From contig MGYJ01000006.1 of assembly GCA_001801685.1 (NCBI GenBank), positions 101,485-165,484 of the forward strand: 64,000 nucleotides of DNA. Direction: 5' to 3'. The position numbers were made by a program, and so were the translations under genes. The notes under the pieces were generated by a model that worked only from the letters and a program-made list of their open reading frames with translations, searched no databases and was not told the DNA's origin. Position 1 is the first letter of the stretch. Each line of letters opens with the position of its first letter. This DNA comes from Gammaproteobacteria bacterium RIFCSPHIGHO2_12_FULL_63_22. GTDB lineage: Bacteria; Pseudomonadota; Gammaproteobacteria; Xanthomonadales; Xanthomonadaceae. Below, piece by piece: positions 8,359 through 17,462 of the stretch.

Positions 8359-9036
8359 CTACCCGCGTTTGCGCTTGCGTTCGCGCGTCCGGACGATGGT
8401 CAGGCCGATCAATCGCGACACGATGGCCGCGATATAACCGACGCCGGCGAATTGTTCCAGCATCACCAGCACGCGCGCCGGGGCGCTTATGGGCAGGATG
8501 TCGCCGATGCCCACGCCTGACAGGTTGGTGAAGCTCAGGAACAACAGTTCCATCCATGTGCGCGGGGAATCAGGATTGTTCAGCGCGGTAAAACTGCCCG
8601 GATACCAGGCCTGGCAGACAAAAAAAGCATAGGCGAAGCCCCAGGCGATCAGGGTGAATGTCGCGCCCGCGGCGAACAATTCGTCGGTGGTCACTTCGTG
8701 GTCGTGCAGCATGTACGCGATCAGGCTGCCGGCCGAATAAAAATACAGGCAGGACTCGAACAGGGACGACACCACCAGCAGCTCCGGCCTGCCGAGCGCG
8801 ATCGAAAGCACGGTGATGCCGACCGCCGGCACCGCCAGCATCCAGGCAATCCAACTTTCGGCGGGGCTGCGGTTCACCACCCAAAGTGCGAGGGACACCA
8901 CCACCACGCCGACCAGGCCGAACAGGACGCGGCCGCTCTCGCTCTGGTCCATGGTGGGGTACAGCACCAGGCTGAGCAATTGCGCCGCCAGCAGGAAGGC
9001 GGAAGGATGGCGATGGAACAGCGTGCGTGCAGCCAT
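8359..9036 (-). CDS. ion-channel-like membrane protein
   Basis: This 225-residue protein has about five or six hydrophobic segments and a C-terminal pore-like module: a pore helix (WMELLFLSFTNLSG) followed by GVGIGD (174-179) and a last TM helix. This resembles the TVGYGD filter of two-TM potassium channels (Ion_trans_2 type), with Ile in place of Tyr. The very basic tail (RTRERKRKRG) should be cytoplasmic. No RCK/TrkA regulatory domain is present. It is probably a small cation channel; selectivity is not assured because the filter is non-canonical. The gene stands alone. Confidence 0.75.
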   Translation of the reverse strand: MAARTLFHRHPSAFLLAAQLLSLVLYPTMDQSESGRVLFGLVGVVVVSLALWVVNRSPAESWIAWMLAVPAVGITVLSIALGRPELLVVSSLFESCLYFYSAGSLIAYMLHDHEVTTDELFAAGATFTLIAWGFAYAFFVCQAWYPGSFTALNNPDSPRTWMELLFLSFTNLSGVGIGDILPISAPARVLVMLEQFAGVGYIAAIVSRLIGLTIVRTRERKRKRG

Positions 9037-9136
9037 CGAACTCTCCGGGCGGCCATGGGGCCGCGCTGGCGTTGATCATAGCAATGCCGGTGCAGGCGGC
9101 GTGGCCGTTAGAATGCGCATATCACCGGAGTCGATC

Positions 9137-10594
9137 GTGGACACCCAGGAATTACAGCGCGCCCTTGCCCTGCACCGACAGGGCCAGTTGCAGCAGGCGG
9201 AATCCATCTACCGCAAGCTCGCGCAGATGGATGCGCGGCATTTCGGCGTTGCGCACATGCTGGGCCTGGCGTTGCTGCAACAAGGCAAGGCAGTCGATGC
9301 CGCGCAGCAATTGCAGCATGCCCTGTCGCTGAATCCCGATAGCGCCGAGGCATTGGGTCACCTGGGCGACGCGCTGAAGTCCGCCGGCCAGTCCGACGCC
9401 GCACTGCTGGCCTACCAGGCCAAGTTGCGACAGCGCCCCGACGATCTCGAGACACTGTTCCAGTGCGGCCTCGCGCTGCATTCCCTGCACCGTTATGAAG
9501 AGGCCGTCGCCTGCCATGAAGCGGCATTGCGCCTGCGCCCCGACGGCCCGCGCATCCTTTTTTCCTGCGCCAACGCACTGGTGGAGCTTGGCCGCTTCGA
9601 CGAAGCGATCGCGCGCTTCGATCGATGCATCGAAGTGCAGCCCGATTTCGACGGCGCCCGGCGCAACCGCGGCATCCTCAAGCTGTTGCTCGGCGACCTG
9701 GCCGGGGGCTGGCCCGATTACGAGCACAGGCGACCCAAGCCCGCCGATCGCGAAATAAAACCCGTGGCACCCGACTGGATGGGCGAAGACCTGCGTGGTC
9801 GCTCGCTGCTGGTATCGGACGCGACCGGATTGGGCGATGCCATCCAGTTCATCCGCTACCTGCCGATCATCGCCGCCGGTGGCGCGCGCGTCAGCTTCCT
9901 CGGCAATCGACGTCTGTTTCGATTGTTCAGGCCGCTGGCGTCCTCCATCGAGTTCCTGTCGGAGTTGCCGGCCGATCGCCAGTTTGATTTCCACTGCAAG
10001 CTGCTCAGCCTGCCGGCGTTGTGCGGCACGCGAATGGACACTATCCCGGCGCCGATTCCGTATCTGCAGGCAGAACCGGATCGTGTCGACAAATGGGCCG
10101 CGCGCATCGGCGACCATGGCTTTCGCATCGGCATTTCGTGGAAGGGCAATCCGTCGCGCACGATCGATGCCGGCCGTTCGGTGCCGCTGTCGGAATTCGC
10201 ACCCATCGCCCGCCTGCCCGGTGTGCGCCTGATCAGCCTGCAGAAGCGCTACGGGCTGGAGCAGCTCCAGGCCTTGCCCGAAGGCATGCAGGTCGAGTCG
10301 CCCGGTGACGACCTCGACGAGGGCGAGGATGCGTTCGTGGACAGCGCCGCCTTGATGCAGAGCCTCGACCTGGTCATCAGCTCGGACACCTCCACCTTGC
10401 ATGTGGCCGGCGCACTGGGACGCCCGGCGTATCTCGCGCTGAAGATCGTGCCTGAATGGCGCTGGTTCCTGAATCGCGAGGACACGGCCTGGTATCCCAG
10501 CGTGCGTCTGTTCCGCCAGCCGAGGCGTGACGACTGGCGCAGCGTCTTTGAAAACATGGCGGCGGCAATCGCGCAAAAACTCCCGACGGGCTGA
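9137..10594 (+). CDS. TPR protein with GT9-like glycosyltransferase domain
   Basis: This 485-residue protein has an N-terminal TPR array (about 1-190; repeats such as AESIYRKLAQMDARHFGVAH and DAAQQLQHALSLNPDSAEAL) and a C-terminal region from about 215 that looks like a GT-B, ADP-heptosyltransferase-like domain (LGDAIQFIRYLP, RIGISWKGNP, SLDLVISSDTSTLHVAGALG). TPR-GT9 fusions usually glycosylate proteins or surface polymers. I chose GTG 9137 because GGAG (9127-9130) lies 6 bp upstream; an in-frame ATG at 9113 overlaps a TAGAAT -10-like element (9109-9114) and lacks a ribosome site. It stands alone, so the acceptor is unknown. Confidence 0.82.
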   Translation: MDTQELQRALALHRQGQLQQAESIYRKLAQMDARHFGVAHMLGLALLQQGKAVDAAQQLQHALSLNPDSAEALGHLGDALKSAGQSDAALLAYQAKLRQRPDDLETLFQCGLALHSLHRYEEAVACHEAALRLRPDGPRILFSCANALVELGRFDEAIARFDRCIEVQPDFDGARRNRGILKLLLGDLAGGWPDYEHRRPKPADREIKPVAPDWMGEDLRGRSLLVSDATGLGDAIQFIRYLPIIAAGGARVSFLGNRRLFRLFRPLASSIEFLSELPADRQFDFHCKLLSLPALCGTRMDTIPAPIPYLQAEPDRVDKWAARIGDHGFRIGISWKGNPSRTIDAGRSVPLSEFAPIARLPGVRLISLQKRYGLEQLQALPEGMQVESPGDDLDEGEDAFVDSAALMQSLDLVISSDTSTLHVAGALGRPAYLALKIVPEWRWFLNREDTAWYPSVRLFRQPRRDDWRSVFENMAAAIAQKLPTG

Positions 10595-10669
10595 AGCGAC
10601 AGCCTGTTCATCGGCGATTCGGACACCGCCGAAGACACTGGCCGCCGTCAACCACGGAAGGAGTCACTC

Positions 10670-11158
10670 ATGAAGACCCGAATCCTCAGCGCAGCCCTCG
10701 CGATCGGAATCGCTGGCAGCATCCCGCTTGCCATGGCGCAGACCGCGCCGGTGATCACGCCGCCCGAATCCACCCAGGCAGCCACGGGCATGACGGAAGT
10801 CGATGTGCGCGCCCTGTTGTCGTCCAAGGGCTTCACGGAAATCAACGATGTCGCCTTCAAGGAAGGTACCTGGACCGCCGACGCCAAGAGCGCCGATGGC
10901 AACCATGTCGAACTGAAGATCGATGCTGCTACCCGCAACATCTACTCGGACGACGAAGTCGCCACCATCGGCAAGGACCAGATCATCATCAAGGTCCAGG
11001 CAGCCGGCTACACCAACGTCCATGACGTCGAAATGGAAGATGGCGTGTGGAAAGCCGAAGCGAACGATTCGAAGGGCAACGACGTCGAGCTGAAGCTCGA
11101 TCCGAATGATGGCCACATCATCGGTTCGAAAGAAGACGTGATCGGCGCGAAGAAGTAA
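10670..11158 (+). CDS. secreted PepSY-like two-repeat protein
   Basis: This 162-residue protein has a clear signal peptide ending near AMAQ. The mature part has two similar halves, TEVDVRALLSSKGFTEINDV and IIIKVQAAGYTNVHDVEME, each followed by GxWxAxA and a V/L-ELK(I/L)D strand. This pattern matches the PepSY/BLIP-like fold, which is often periplasmic. It may bind or inhibit a periplasmic partner; no target is evident. A good GGAAGGAG site precedes the ATG. The gene has its own 75-bp upstream spacer. Confidence 0.75.
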   Translation: MKTRILSAALAIGIAGSIPLAMAQTAPVITPPESTQAATGMTEVDVRALLSSKGFTEINDVAFKEGTWTADAKSADGNHVELKIDAATRNIYSDDEVATIGKDQIIIKVQAAGYTNVHDVEMEDGVWKAEANDSKGNDVELKLDPNDGHIIGSKEDVIGAKK

Positions 11159-11194
11159 GAGCGCCCCAGCGGGTTGGCCAGCTGCGCCTGCCGT

Positions 11195-11527
11195 TCAGTG
11201 CACGCGCAGCGAAGCCATCGCCCCGGGCAGGAATTCGCGCAGGGTCGCCGATTGTTCGTGGTCGAGTCCGCTCAATCGCTTGTAAATCTGTCGCGCGGCC
11301 TGGGTGAAACGTTCGAGCGAGCGCTGCTGTTCGTCTGATTGCGGTGGCAGGTCACGCAGTGCGGTCAGGTAATCGGCGTGCATGGACGTGAACTCGTCCA
11401 ATAGCGGGCCCACCGCGGGATTCGTGCGGCGGATCGCCAGCACCAACAAATTGAGTGCATGCGCGAATCCCTCGCTGCCGGGTTCGGCATCGGCCACGGC
11501 CTTGGCCAGGTCGAATTTGGTAGTCAT
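11195..11527 (-). CDS. hypothetical protein, helical, 110 aa
   Basis: I do not recognise this 110-residue protein. It starts at MTTKFDLAKAVADAEPG, with AGGGGA upstream, and reads as an all-helical soluble protein (FAHALNLLVLAIRRTNPAV, LERFTQAARQIYKRLSGL). The longer in-frame ORF extending to 11920 runs antisense into the RsmC-like gene and is not supported. It is divergent from that gene across a 159-bp spacer. No signal peptide is seen. Confidence 0.65.
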   Translation of the reverse strand: MTTKFDLAKAVADAEPGSEGFAHALNLLVLAIRRTNPAVGPLLDEFTSMHADYLTALRDLPPQSDEQQRSLERFTQAARQIYKRLSGLDHEQSATLREFLPGAMASLRVH

Positions 11528-11627
11528 CGCTGAAGTCCCCTTCGTGCGTAAATCCCCTTGGGTAAAAACGTAGCACCTGCATTCCGGAAAAACCGTGCAG
11601 GACTTCGCTGTTCCCCCATGAACGCCG

Positions 11628-11655
11628 TTCATGCAGTGCGCTGACAGGGTAAAAT
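11628..11655 (+). promoter_or_regulatory. putative sigma-70 promoter for RsmC-like gene
   Basis: TTCATG (11628-11633), a 16-bp spacer and TAAAAT (11650-11655) resemble -35 and -10 boxes. Transcription would begin near 11662, giving a leader of about 25 nt before the TTG start at 11687. This is a weak match to consensus, proposed by eye. Confidence 0.35.
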
Positions 11656-11686
11656 CGCCGCTCGACCCACGCGCAGGAAGCGCGCC

Positions 11687-12742
11687 TTGCCCATCGCGTC
11701 GCAATATCGCAACGATCCCGCGCTCGAAACCCTGATGCTGCCTTTCGAGGCGGGTGTCCTGGATTTCGGGCCGGATGTGTTGTTCCTGCGCGCCAGGGCC
11801 GGCGCCAGTTTGCCGCCAGATGCGCGCCAGTGGACCTGCGAACAGGGCTTCCGCCCTGAAGCCGACGCGCTGCAATCCGTGGGACTGGCATCGTCGCCAC
11901 GCGTAGCGGACGCAAGCCATGCGCGAGTCCTCCTGTTGTTGCCCCGGCAGCGCGACCAGTCGCGCGCCTTGCTTGCACGCGGCCTGGCCAAGCTCGGTCC
12001 GGACGGCGTATTGGTCGCAAGCCTCGCCAACAACGAAGGCGCCAGGTCGGCGGAAGCGGATCTTTCCCGGCTCGCCGGCAACGTGCAGTCGCTCAGCAAG
12101 AACAAATGTCGCGTCTTCTGGGTGTCTGCGCGCGGCGCCACCATCGATCGCGACTTGCAGGCAAGCTGGCTCGCCCTGGATTCGCCGCGTCCCGTTGCCG
12201 GGGGCCGCTTCCTCAGCCGCCCCGGCCTGTTCGCCTGGGACCGCATTGACGATGCCTCGGCGATGCTTGCGGCTTGCCTGCCCAAGGACTTGCGTGGCCG
12301 CGGCGCCGACCTCGGCGCGGGTTTCGGTTTCCTCGCGTCAGAAGTGCTGCAGCATTGTCCGGCGGTGACGTCGCTCGACCTGTACGAAGCCGACCACGGC
12401 GCGCTGGAGCTCGCCCGGCGAAACCTCGATCGCCCCGATCACGCCAATCCGGGGGTAACGCTTGGTTTCCACTGGCATGACGTCAGCACGGGACTGCTCG
12501 GCCGATACGATTTCATCGTCACCAATCCGCCGTTCCACCAGGGTCGGGCCGACCTGCCGGAGCTCGGGCGCGCTTTCATCACTGCAGCGTCGCAGGCACT
12601 CTTGCCGGGCGGCAGGTTGTGGCTGGTGGCCAATCGCCACCTTCCTTATGAAGCGGCTTTGGCGAGTGGCTTTGCAAAGGTCCGCGTGGTCGAGTTGCGC
12701 GATGGATTCAAGGTGATCGAAGCAGTGAAGGCGAACCCATGA
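11687..12742 (+). CDS. class I SAM methyltransferase, RsmC/RlmG-like
   Basis: This 351-residue protein resembles the two-domain guanine-N2 rRNA methyltransferases (RsmC, 16S G1207; RlmG, 23S G1835). The N-terminal half is a degenerate Rossmann domain. The C-terminal half has the SAM loop GADLGAGFGFLASEVL and the catalytic NPPFHQG motif typical of N2-guanine and exocyclic amine methylation. It starts at TTG with AGGAAG upstream (11674-11679). Its stop overlaps the start of the pseudouridine synthase gene, forming a two-gene rRNA modification unit. RsmC is slightly favoured, but the paralogue cannot be fixed. Confidence 0.85.
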   Translation: MPIASQYRNDPALETLMLPFEAGVLDFGPDVLFLRARAGASLPPDARQWTCEQGFRPEADALQSVGLASSPRVADASHARVLLLLPRQRDQSRALLARGLAKLGPDGVLVASLANNEGARSAEADLSRLAGNVQSLSKNKCRVFWVSARGATIDRDLQASWLALDSPRPVAGGRFLSRPGLFAWDRIDDASAMLAACLPKDLRGRGADLGAGFGFLASEVLQHCPAVTSLDLYEADHGALELARRNLDRPDHANPGVTLGFHWHDVSTGLLGRYDFIVTNPPFHQGRADLPELGRAFITAASQALLPGGRLWLVANRHLPYEAALASGFAKVRVVELRDGFKVIEAVKANP

Positions 12743-13449
12743 AGCTGGTGAAGTTGCTGGCCAACCTCGGCTACGGGAGCCGCAAGGACGTAAGCCTGAT
12801 GTTGCGCAATGGCTGGGTGACGCGTGCCGATGGCAGCGAGCTCGGCGCCGACGATGTCGCGGCGCACGACGACATCCGCGTTGATGACGAGCCGCTCGAT
12901 CCCGCGCAGGGCATGGTGCTGATGCTGCACAAGCCGGTCGGCTATACCTGCTCGACCAAGGACACGGGTCGGCTGATCTACGATTTGCTGCCGCCGCGAT
13001 TCCGCCTGCGCAATCCGGTGCTGTCGTCCGTGGGGCGGCTCGACCGCGATACGTCCGGCCTGCTGCTGATGACCGACGATGGCGCGCTGTTGCACACCAT
13101 CACCTCGCCCAAGGCCGAACTGCCGAAGGTCTATCGCGCGGCGCTGGCCAGCGATTTGCGTGGCGACGAGGCGCAGATATTCGGCAGCGGCACCCTGTTG
13201 CTGGAATCCGAGACGCAGCCGCTGGCGCCGGCCGGCCTGGTGGCGATTACGCCGCGGCTGGCGGAAATCACCATGGTGGAAGGTCGTTACCACCAGGTGC
13301 GGCGCATGTTCGCCGCGGTTGGCAACCACGTGGAATCGCTGCATCGGGTTTCCATCGGCGGCCTGGGACTTGGCGACCTGGAGCCCGGCCAGTGGCGACT
13401 GATGGACGCCGCGGACCTCGACGTGTTGTTCGGGCGCGCAGGCGCCTGA
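12739..13449 (+). CDS. rsuA: 16S rRNA pseudouridine synthase, RsuA-like
   Basis: This 236-residue RsuA/RluB/E/F-family pseudouridine synthase has a short N-terminal S4 domain (LVKLLANLGYGSRKDVSLML) and a catalytic domain with the signature GRLDRDTSGLLL, whose second Asp is the nucleophile. The late motif EGRYHQVRRMFAAVGNHV also matches. Length and the MLHKPVGYTCST motif fit RsuA (16S U516). It overlaps the methyltransferase gene by ATGA. Confidence 0.88.
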   Translation: MKLVKLLANLGYGSRKDVSLMLRNGWVTRADGSELGADDVAAHDDIRVDDEPLDPAQGMVLMLHKPVGYTCSTKDTGRLIYDLLPPRFRLRNPVLSSVGRLDRDTSGLLLMTDDGALLHTITSPKAELPKVYRAALASDLRGDEAQIFGSGTLLLESETQPLAPAGLVAITPRLAEITMVEGRYHQVRRMFAAVGNHVESLHRVSIGGLGLGDLEPGQWRLMDAADLDVLFGRAGA

Positions 13450-13456
13450 GCCGCGA

Positions 13457-13939
13457 TCAGTCGCGGAAGTTTTCGAACTGCAGCGGCAGTTCGTAGTCGC
13501 CTTTCTTCAGCAACGCCATCGCCATCTGCAAGTCGTCGCGCTTCTTGCCGGTGATGCGCAGCTTGTCGCCATTGATCTGCGCCTCGACCTTCAGCTTGGC
13601 CTCCTTGATCGAGGCGACGATCTTCTTGGCCAGCTTCTGTTCGATGCCTTGCTTGACGGTGATCTTCTGCCGCGCGCCGGCCAGGTTGATCTCCGGGTCT
13701 GCTTCTTCCAGGCAGCGCACGTCGATGCCGCGCGCCGCCAGGCGGCCGCGCAGGATGTCGAGCATCTGCTTGAGCTGGAAATCGGAAGGCGCGAACTGGG
13801 TGACCAGGGAATCATCGAGTTCGAAGCGGGCATCGCTGCCCTTGAAATCGAAACGATTGCCGAGCTCGCGGTTGGCCGTGTCCACGGCGTTGGTCAGTTC
13901 GTGCTTGTCGACTTCCGAGATGACATCGAAGGAGGGCAT
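13457..13939 (-). CDS. yajQ: YajQ family cyclic-di-GMP-binding protein
   Basis: This 160-residue protein has the YajQ pattern throughout: MPSFDVISEVDKHELTNAVD, NRFDFKGSDARFEL and ITGKKRDDLQMAMALLK. The fold is two RRM-like ferredoxin domains. A Xanthomonas homologue is known to bind c-di-GMP and act with a LysR regulator on virulence genes; here the same role is only inferred. It ends 7 bp from the convergent rsuA gene. The window also encodes Clp and a GGDEF-EAL protein, so c-di-GMP signalling is well represented. Confidence 0.93.
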   Translation of the reverse strand: MPSFDVISEVDKHELTNAVDTANRELGNRFDFKGSDARFELDDSLVTQFAPSDFQLKQMLDILRGRLAARGIDVRCLEEADPEINLAGARQKITVKQGIEQKLAKKIVASIKEAKLKVEAQINGDKLRITGKKRDDLQMAMALLKKGDYELPLQFENFRD

Positions 13940-14005
13940 GGGTGTTCCGGATTTCCAGTGATGGCGCGCAGTTTAACGCACTCGCGACGGCCGCCCCGGC
14001 GCGTA

Positions 14006-15073
14006 TCAGGGCGCAAACAGTTCCGATTGTGGGGGCAGGTCATCGCTGCCGCGGAAGTTCGCCAGACCCACGCCGACCAGTCGAAACCGCGTCCGCGAAG
14101 GCAGCCCGACCCGATCGAGCAGGGATAGCGACAGCGCCAGGAATTCGTCCAGCGACGCCGGCGGCGTCGGCGGCGTCAGGCTGCGGGTGATGATGTGGAA
14201 ATCGCTGGTCTTGAGCTTCAGCACGACGGTGCGTCCGATCCGGCCCTCTTCCTTGAGCGATGCCGCCCATACCTTGTCGGCCAGATGCCGGAGCGTGTCC
14301 ACCGTCTCGCCCAGCAACACGTCCTTGGCAAACGTATCCTCCGCCGATACCTGCAAGGTCGGCCGCTCGCTGACCACCGGATGCTCATCAATGCCCAGCG
14401 ACAGTTCATGCAGGCGCTTGCCCCAGCGGCCGAAGCGTCGTTCGAGTTCGGCCTCGCCCATGCTGCGCAGCTGCCCGACCGTGCTGATGCCCAGGTCGCC
14501 GAGCCGGGTCTCCATCACTCGTCCGACGCCATGCAGTTTCGATACGGGCAAGGGTGCCAGGAAGGCCTCGACCTGATGCGGGCGGATCACGAACTGGCCG
14601 TCGGGCTTGCGCCAGTCGGAGGCGATCTTGGCCAGGAACTTGTTGGGCGCGATGCCGGCCGATGCGGTCAGCAAGGTTTCCTCGCGAATCGACTGGCGGA
14701 TGGCGAGCGCGACGGCGGTTGCGCTCGGTAGATCGAGCTTGTTGGTGGTCACGTCCAGGTAGGCCTCGTCCAGCGACAGCGGCTCTACCAGGTCGGTGTG
14801 GCGAAGGAATATTTCGCGAACCTGCCGCGATACCGCGCGGTAGCGAGTGAAGTCGGGCGGCACGAAGACCGCGCCAGGACACAGGCGTTCCGCCCGGACC
14901 GCCGGCATCGCCGAGCGGATGCCGAACTTGCGCGCTTCGTAGGATGCTGCACAGACCACCGACCGGGCGCCACGCCAAGCCACCACCACCGGCTTGCCGC
15001 GCAACTTCGGGTCGTCGCGCTGTTCCACGGAGGCGTAGAAGGCGTCCATGTCGATGTGCACGATCTTGCGCAT
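14006..15073 (-). CDS. dinB: DNA polymerase IV
   Basis: This 355-residue Y-family translesion polymerase starts at MRKIVHIDMDAFYASVEQRD, whose Asp residues are metal ligands. SLDEAYLDVT supplies the catalytic Asp-Glu pair. Then come the helix-hairpin-helix (VSKLHGVGRVMETRLGDLGI) and the little-finger domain. The longer ORF start at 15112 adds 13 residues before the conserved MRKIVHIDMDAF and is unlikely. I see no C-terminal clamp-binding motif stronger than the usual weak one. Expression in this family is commonly SOS-linked; I do not see a LexA box. Confidence 0.94.
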   Translation of the reverse strand: MRKIVHIDMDAFYASVEQRDDPKLRGKPVVVAWRGARSVVCAASYEARKFGIRSAMPAVRAERLCPGAVFVPPDFTRYRAVSRQVREIFLRHTDLVEPLSLDEAYLDVTTNKLDLPSATAVALAIRQSIREETLLTASAGIAPNKFLAKIASDWRKPDGQFVIRPHQVEAFLAPLPVSKLHGVGRVMETRLGDLGISTVGQLRSMGEAELERRFGRWGKRLHELSLGIDEHPVVSERPTLQVSAEDTFAKDVLLGETVDTLRHLADKVWAASLKEEGRIGRTVVLKLKTSDFHIITRSLTPPTPPASLDEFLALSLSLLDRVGLPSRTRFRLVGVGLANFRGSDDLPPQSELFAP

Positions 15074-15174
15074 CCGGCCATTGTGTTCGATTGCCCCGTG
15101 CCTGCGTACCATGGCGTGGACACGATCGGTGGCGGTGGAGCAGGCATGCGTAGCCAGGACGGGAGGAATCAGGC

Positions 15175-15900
15175 ATGAGGGGTGTCGGGCTGCCCGAGGC
15201 GGTGGCGCGTTTCCGCGAGGAATACCGTGACCGCGAGATTCCCGCCGGTTACGACGGCCGCCTGCACCTGGCCTTTACCTTCGGCGTCGGCAGTATCGCG
15301 CTGGTCCTGTGCCTGCTGCAGCTGCAGGCCGTGCTGCCACTGGAATGGCTCGCCGTGCCGCTTACCTGGCTATACGCGAACCTGGCCGAATACCTGGGCC
15401 ACCGATTCCCGATGCATCGGCCCTTCCGTGGCCTGGGCCTGGTCTACCGTCGCCATGCCGGCCAGCACCATCGTTTCTTCAACCACCAGGCGATGCCGCT
15501 GGACGACCTGCGTGATTTGCGGGCCGTGTTGTTTCCGCCCTTGCTGGTGATCTTCTTCTTCGGCCTGTTTGCCTTGCCAGTCTGGGTCGGCCTGTCGCTG
15601 CTGCTGTCCGACAACGTGGCCTGGTTGTTCGTCGCGACTGGCCTTGGCTATTTCCTGAATTACGAAATCCTGCACCTGGCCTATCACCTGCCGGATGACC
15701 ATTGGCTTGCGCAACGCTGGCTGGTGCGCAAGCTCGGCTGGTTGCATCGCACGCACCACGATCCGCGGCGCATGGCGCACAACAACTTCAACATCACCTA
15801 TCCGGTTTGCGACCTGCTGTTTTCCACGCTGCGCCGCGATCCCGAGGATAAGCCTAGTGCGGACGCAGGCGATAACGCTCGCGATAATCCCCCGGCGTGA
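15175..15900 (+). CDS. fatty acid hydroxylase / sterol desaturase family protein
   Basis: This 241-residue integral membrane di-iron enzyme has the His clusters of the superfamily: EYLGHRFPMHR (HxxxxH), RRHAGQHHRFF (HxxxHH), HLAYHLP and LHRTHHDP (HxxHH). Four or so TM helices separate them. It probably hydroxylates a lipid acyl chain or related substrate at the inner membrane. GGGAGGAA precedes the ATG. Its last 47 bp overlap the 3' end of the convergent GlxA-type regulator gene. Confidence 0.85.
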   Translation: MRGVGLPEAVARFREEYRDREIPAGYDGRLHLAFTFGVGSIALVLCLLQLQAVLPLEWLAVPLTWLYANLAEYLGHRFPMHRPFRGLGLVYRRHAGQHHRFFNHQAMPLDDLRDLRAVLFPPLLVIFFFGLFALPVWVGLSLLLSDNVAWLFVATGLGYFLNYEILHLAYHLPDDHWLAQRWLVRKLGWLHRTHHDPRRMAHNNFNITYPVCDLLFSTLRRDPEDKPSADAGDNARDNPPA

Positions 15901-16900
15901 TCGCCGTGGCGCGCTTGAACAATTTCCGGAAACTGGCGCTGTCGCTGTAGCCGCAGCGCTCGACGATTTCCTCGAAGCTCAGGTGGGTCGTCTCGAGCAA
16001 GGCCTTGGCTCGTTCCACGCGCAGGTGCTGGATATGCGCGACCGGCGTTACGCCGTGGTAGGTGCGGAAATGGCGCAGCAAGCTGCGCTCGCTCGTGCCG
16101 CAATGTTCGGCAAGTTGCGTCACGCTCACTTCGCGATGCAACTCGTGCATCAGGAAGTGCTCGGCCTTTTCCGACAGTGAATGGCGGGGCTTTTCCATCA
16201 AGGCCTGGCTGACGTAAGGCGCCTGGCTCTGTCGCTGCGTGTCTATCAGCAACATGCGCGCGGTCTGTTGCGCGAGTTCCTCGCCGCCCGCGTTTGCGAT
16301 CAGCTTCAGCATCAGCGACTGCAGCGAGCACGATCCGCCCGCGGTCAGCAGGCCGGCATCGTCCACCAACATGGCATCGGCTTCCAGTTGCACCTTTGGA
16401 TAGCGCTGCCGGAAGGCCGTCGCCAGCCACCAACTGCAAGTGGCGCGGTGACCGTCAAGCAGCCCCGATTCGGCGAACAGGAAACTGCCGCTGCAATTGC
16501 CTGCGAGTCTCACACCGCGCAGATGCATCGCGCGAATCAGTTCGAGTTCCGGCTGCATCGAGCTGATTCGTTCGATGAGGTCGTGTGGGCTGGTGTGCAG
16601 CAGTCCGGGCAGCAGGATCAGGTCCAGGTCGTCAGGTGGTTCGACCAGTCCGGACAGTTCCAGGCCGACCGAGGTGCGGATGCTCGTTTGACCGCGTGCG
16701 CCGAAGATCACGGTCTCCAGGCGCATGCCGCTGTTGGGATGGCGGATGTTGGCCAGGGTCTGGGCGACGCGCAGGGTGTCGCTGGCCGAGGCAATGGACG
16801 ACAGCATGCAGCCGTCCATCGCCAGGATGCCGAGCCGCAGCCGGCCGGTAGGGACGGCGTCGGCCGGGTTGCGGGACAGCGCCAGCTCAGTTGTAGACAT
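15854..16900 (-). CDS. GlxA-type AraC-family transcriptional regulator
   Basis: This 348-residue protein has an N-terminal DJ-1/PfpI (class I glutamine amidotransferase-like) domain of about 20-195, including the elbow AGNCSGSFLFAESGLL with a Cys, then a C-terminal AraC double helix-turn-helix (VTQLAEHCGTSERSLLRHF and FEEIVERCGYSDSASFRKLF). Such proteins often respond to small amines or amides; the effector here is unknown. It starts 14 bp inside the preceding small secreted-protein gene on the same strand, so the two are coupled. Confidence 0.9.
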   Translation of the reverse strand: MSTTELALSRNPADAVPTGRLRLGILAMDGCMLSSIASASDTLRVAQTLANIRHPNSGMRLETVIFGARGQTSIRTSVGLELSGLVEPPDDLDLILLPGLLHTSPHDLIERISSMQPELELIRAMHLRGVRLAGNCSGSFLFAESGLLDGHRATCSWWLATAFRQRYPKVQLEADAMLVDDAGLLTAGGSCSLQSLMLKLIANAGGEELAQQTARMLLIDTQRQSQAPYVSQALMEKPRHSLSEKAEHFLMHELHREVSVTQLAEHCGTSERSLLRHFRTYHGVTPVAHIQHLRVERAKALLETTHLSFEEIVERCGYSDSASFRKLFKRATAITPGDYRERYRLRPH

Positions 16901-17330
16901 AGATCGCTCCGCTTCTTTCGCTCAGCAGGTCCAGCACGGTTTGCGGCACCGCCAGCTCACGCCCGGTGGCCTTGCCGCAGCTGCGCAGGGCAACGCGGTC
17001 GGGCACGCCGTGGGGCAGCCGGGTAACCGAAGGCGCGAGCAGTTCCGGACGGCCCTGCGGGTCGCGAACCACCAGCCAGACGCCGCTCGGAACCATCGTT
17101 CCGGTGGCGCAGGTGCCGGTGTCGATGATCAGGTCGTCGCCGCTGGCCGGCTGCAGGCGCCACTGGTTGTGGGTCTGGTCCAGGGAGGCGGTGTACTGGC
17201 TGCCGGGGTCGTACATGGAATCCGGTGCTCCGTGGAAAGGGGCCGGCCCGGCGGCGCCGGCGGCGGCGGAAATCAACATGGCGGAAACCGACAGGGCGGC
17301 TGCGGCCAGGGTGGGGGCTAGCTTGTTCAT
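16887..17330 (-). CDS. hypothetical secreted protein, 147 aa
   Basis: I do not recognise this protein. It has a classical signal peptide (KLAPTLAAAALSVSAMLISA, cleavage near AGA-AG), and a mature region of about 120 residues with one Cys pair (Cys74 and Cys118, in DTGTCATGT and LRSCGK) that could form a disulfide. Its 3' end overlaps the GlxA-type regulator start by 14 bp, so it is co-transcribed with it. GGAGC lies just upstream of the ATG. Confidence 0.65.
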   Translation of the reverse strand: MNKLAPTLAAAALSVSAMLISAAAGAAGPAPFHGAPDSMYDPGSQYTASLDQTHNQWRLQPASGDDLIIDTGTCATGTMVPSGVWLVVRDPQGRPELLAPSVTRLPHGVPDRVALRSCGKATGRELAVPQTVLDLLSERSGAIYVYN

Positions 17331-17450
17331 GGGAAGCTCCAGCGGTGGGTCCGGGGACTCGGGGTGGACACAGCTTCCTCCCGCCCCTCGCTAGCGGTGA
17401 GTGGCGGATACGCCATTCTAATGGCTAAAACGGACAATCCGTCAAGCCGA

Positions 17451-17456
17451 CATAAT
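17451..17456 (+). promoter_or_regulatory. -10-like element CATAAT abutting a start codon
   Basis: CATAAT lies 6 bp upstream of the ATG at 17463, where no Shine-Dalgarno sequence is visible. If it is a true -10 box, transcription would begin at or beside the start codon, giving a leaderless mRNA. No good -35 is seen, so this is tentative. Confidence 0.3.
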
Positions 17457-17462
17457 GGCCGC

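Noticed and set aside
11195..11920. 241-codon version of the hypothetical protein
   Set aside because: The extension beyond 11527 runs antisense into the RsmC-like gene, and a good ribosome site precedes the internal ATG.
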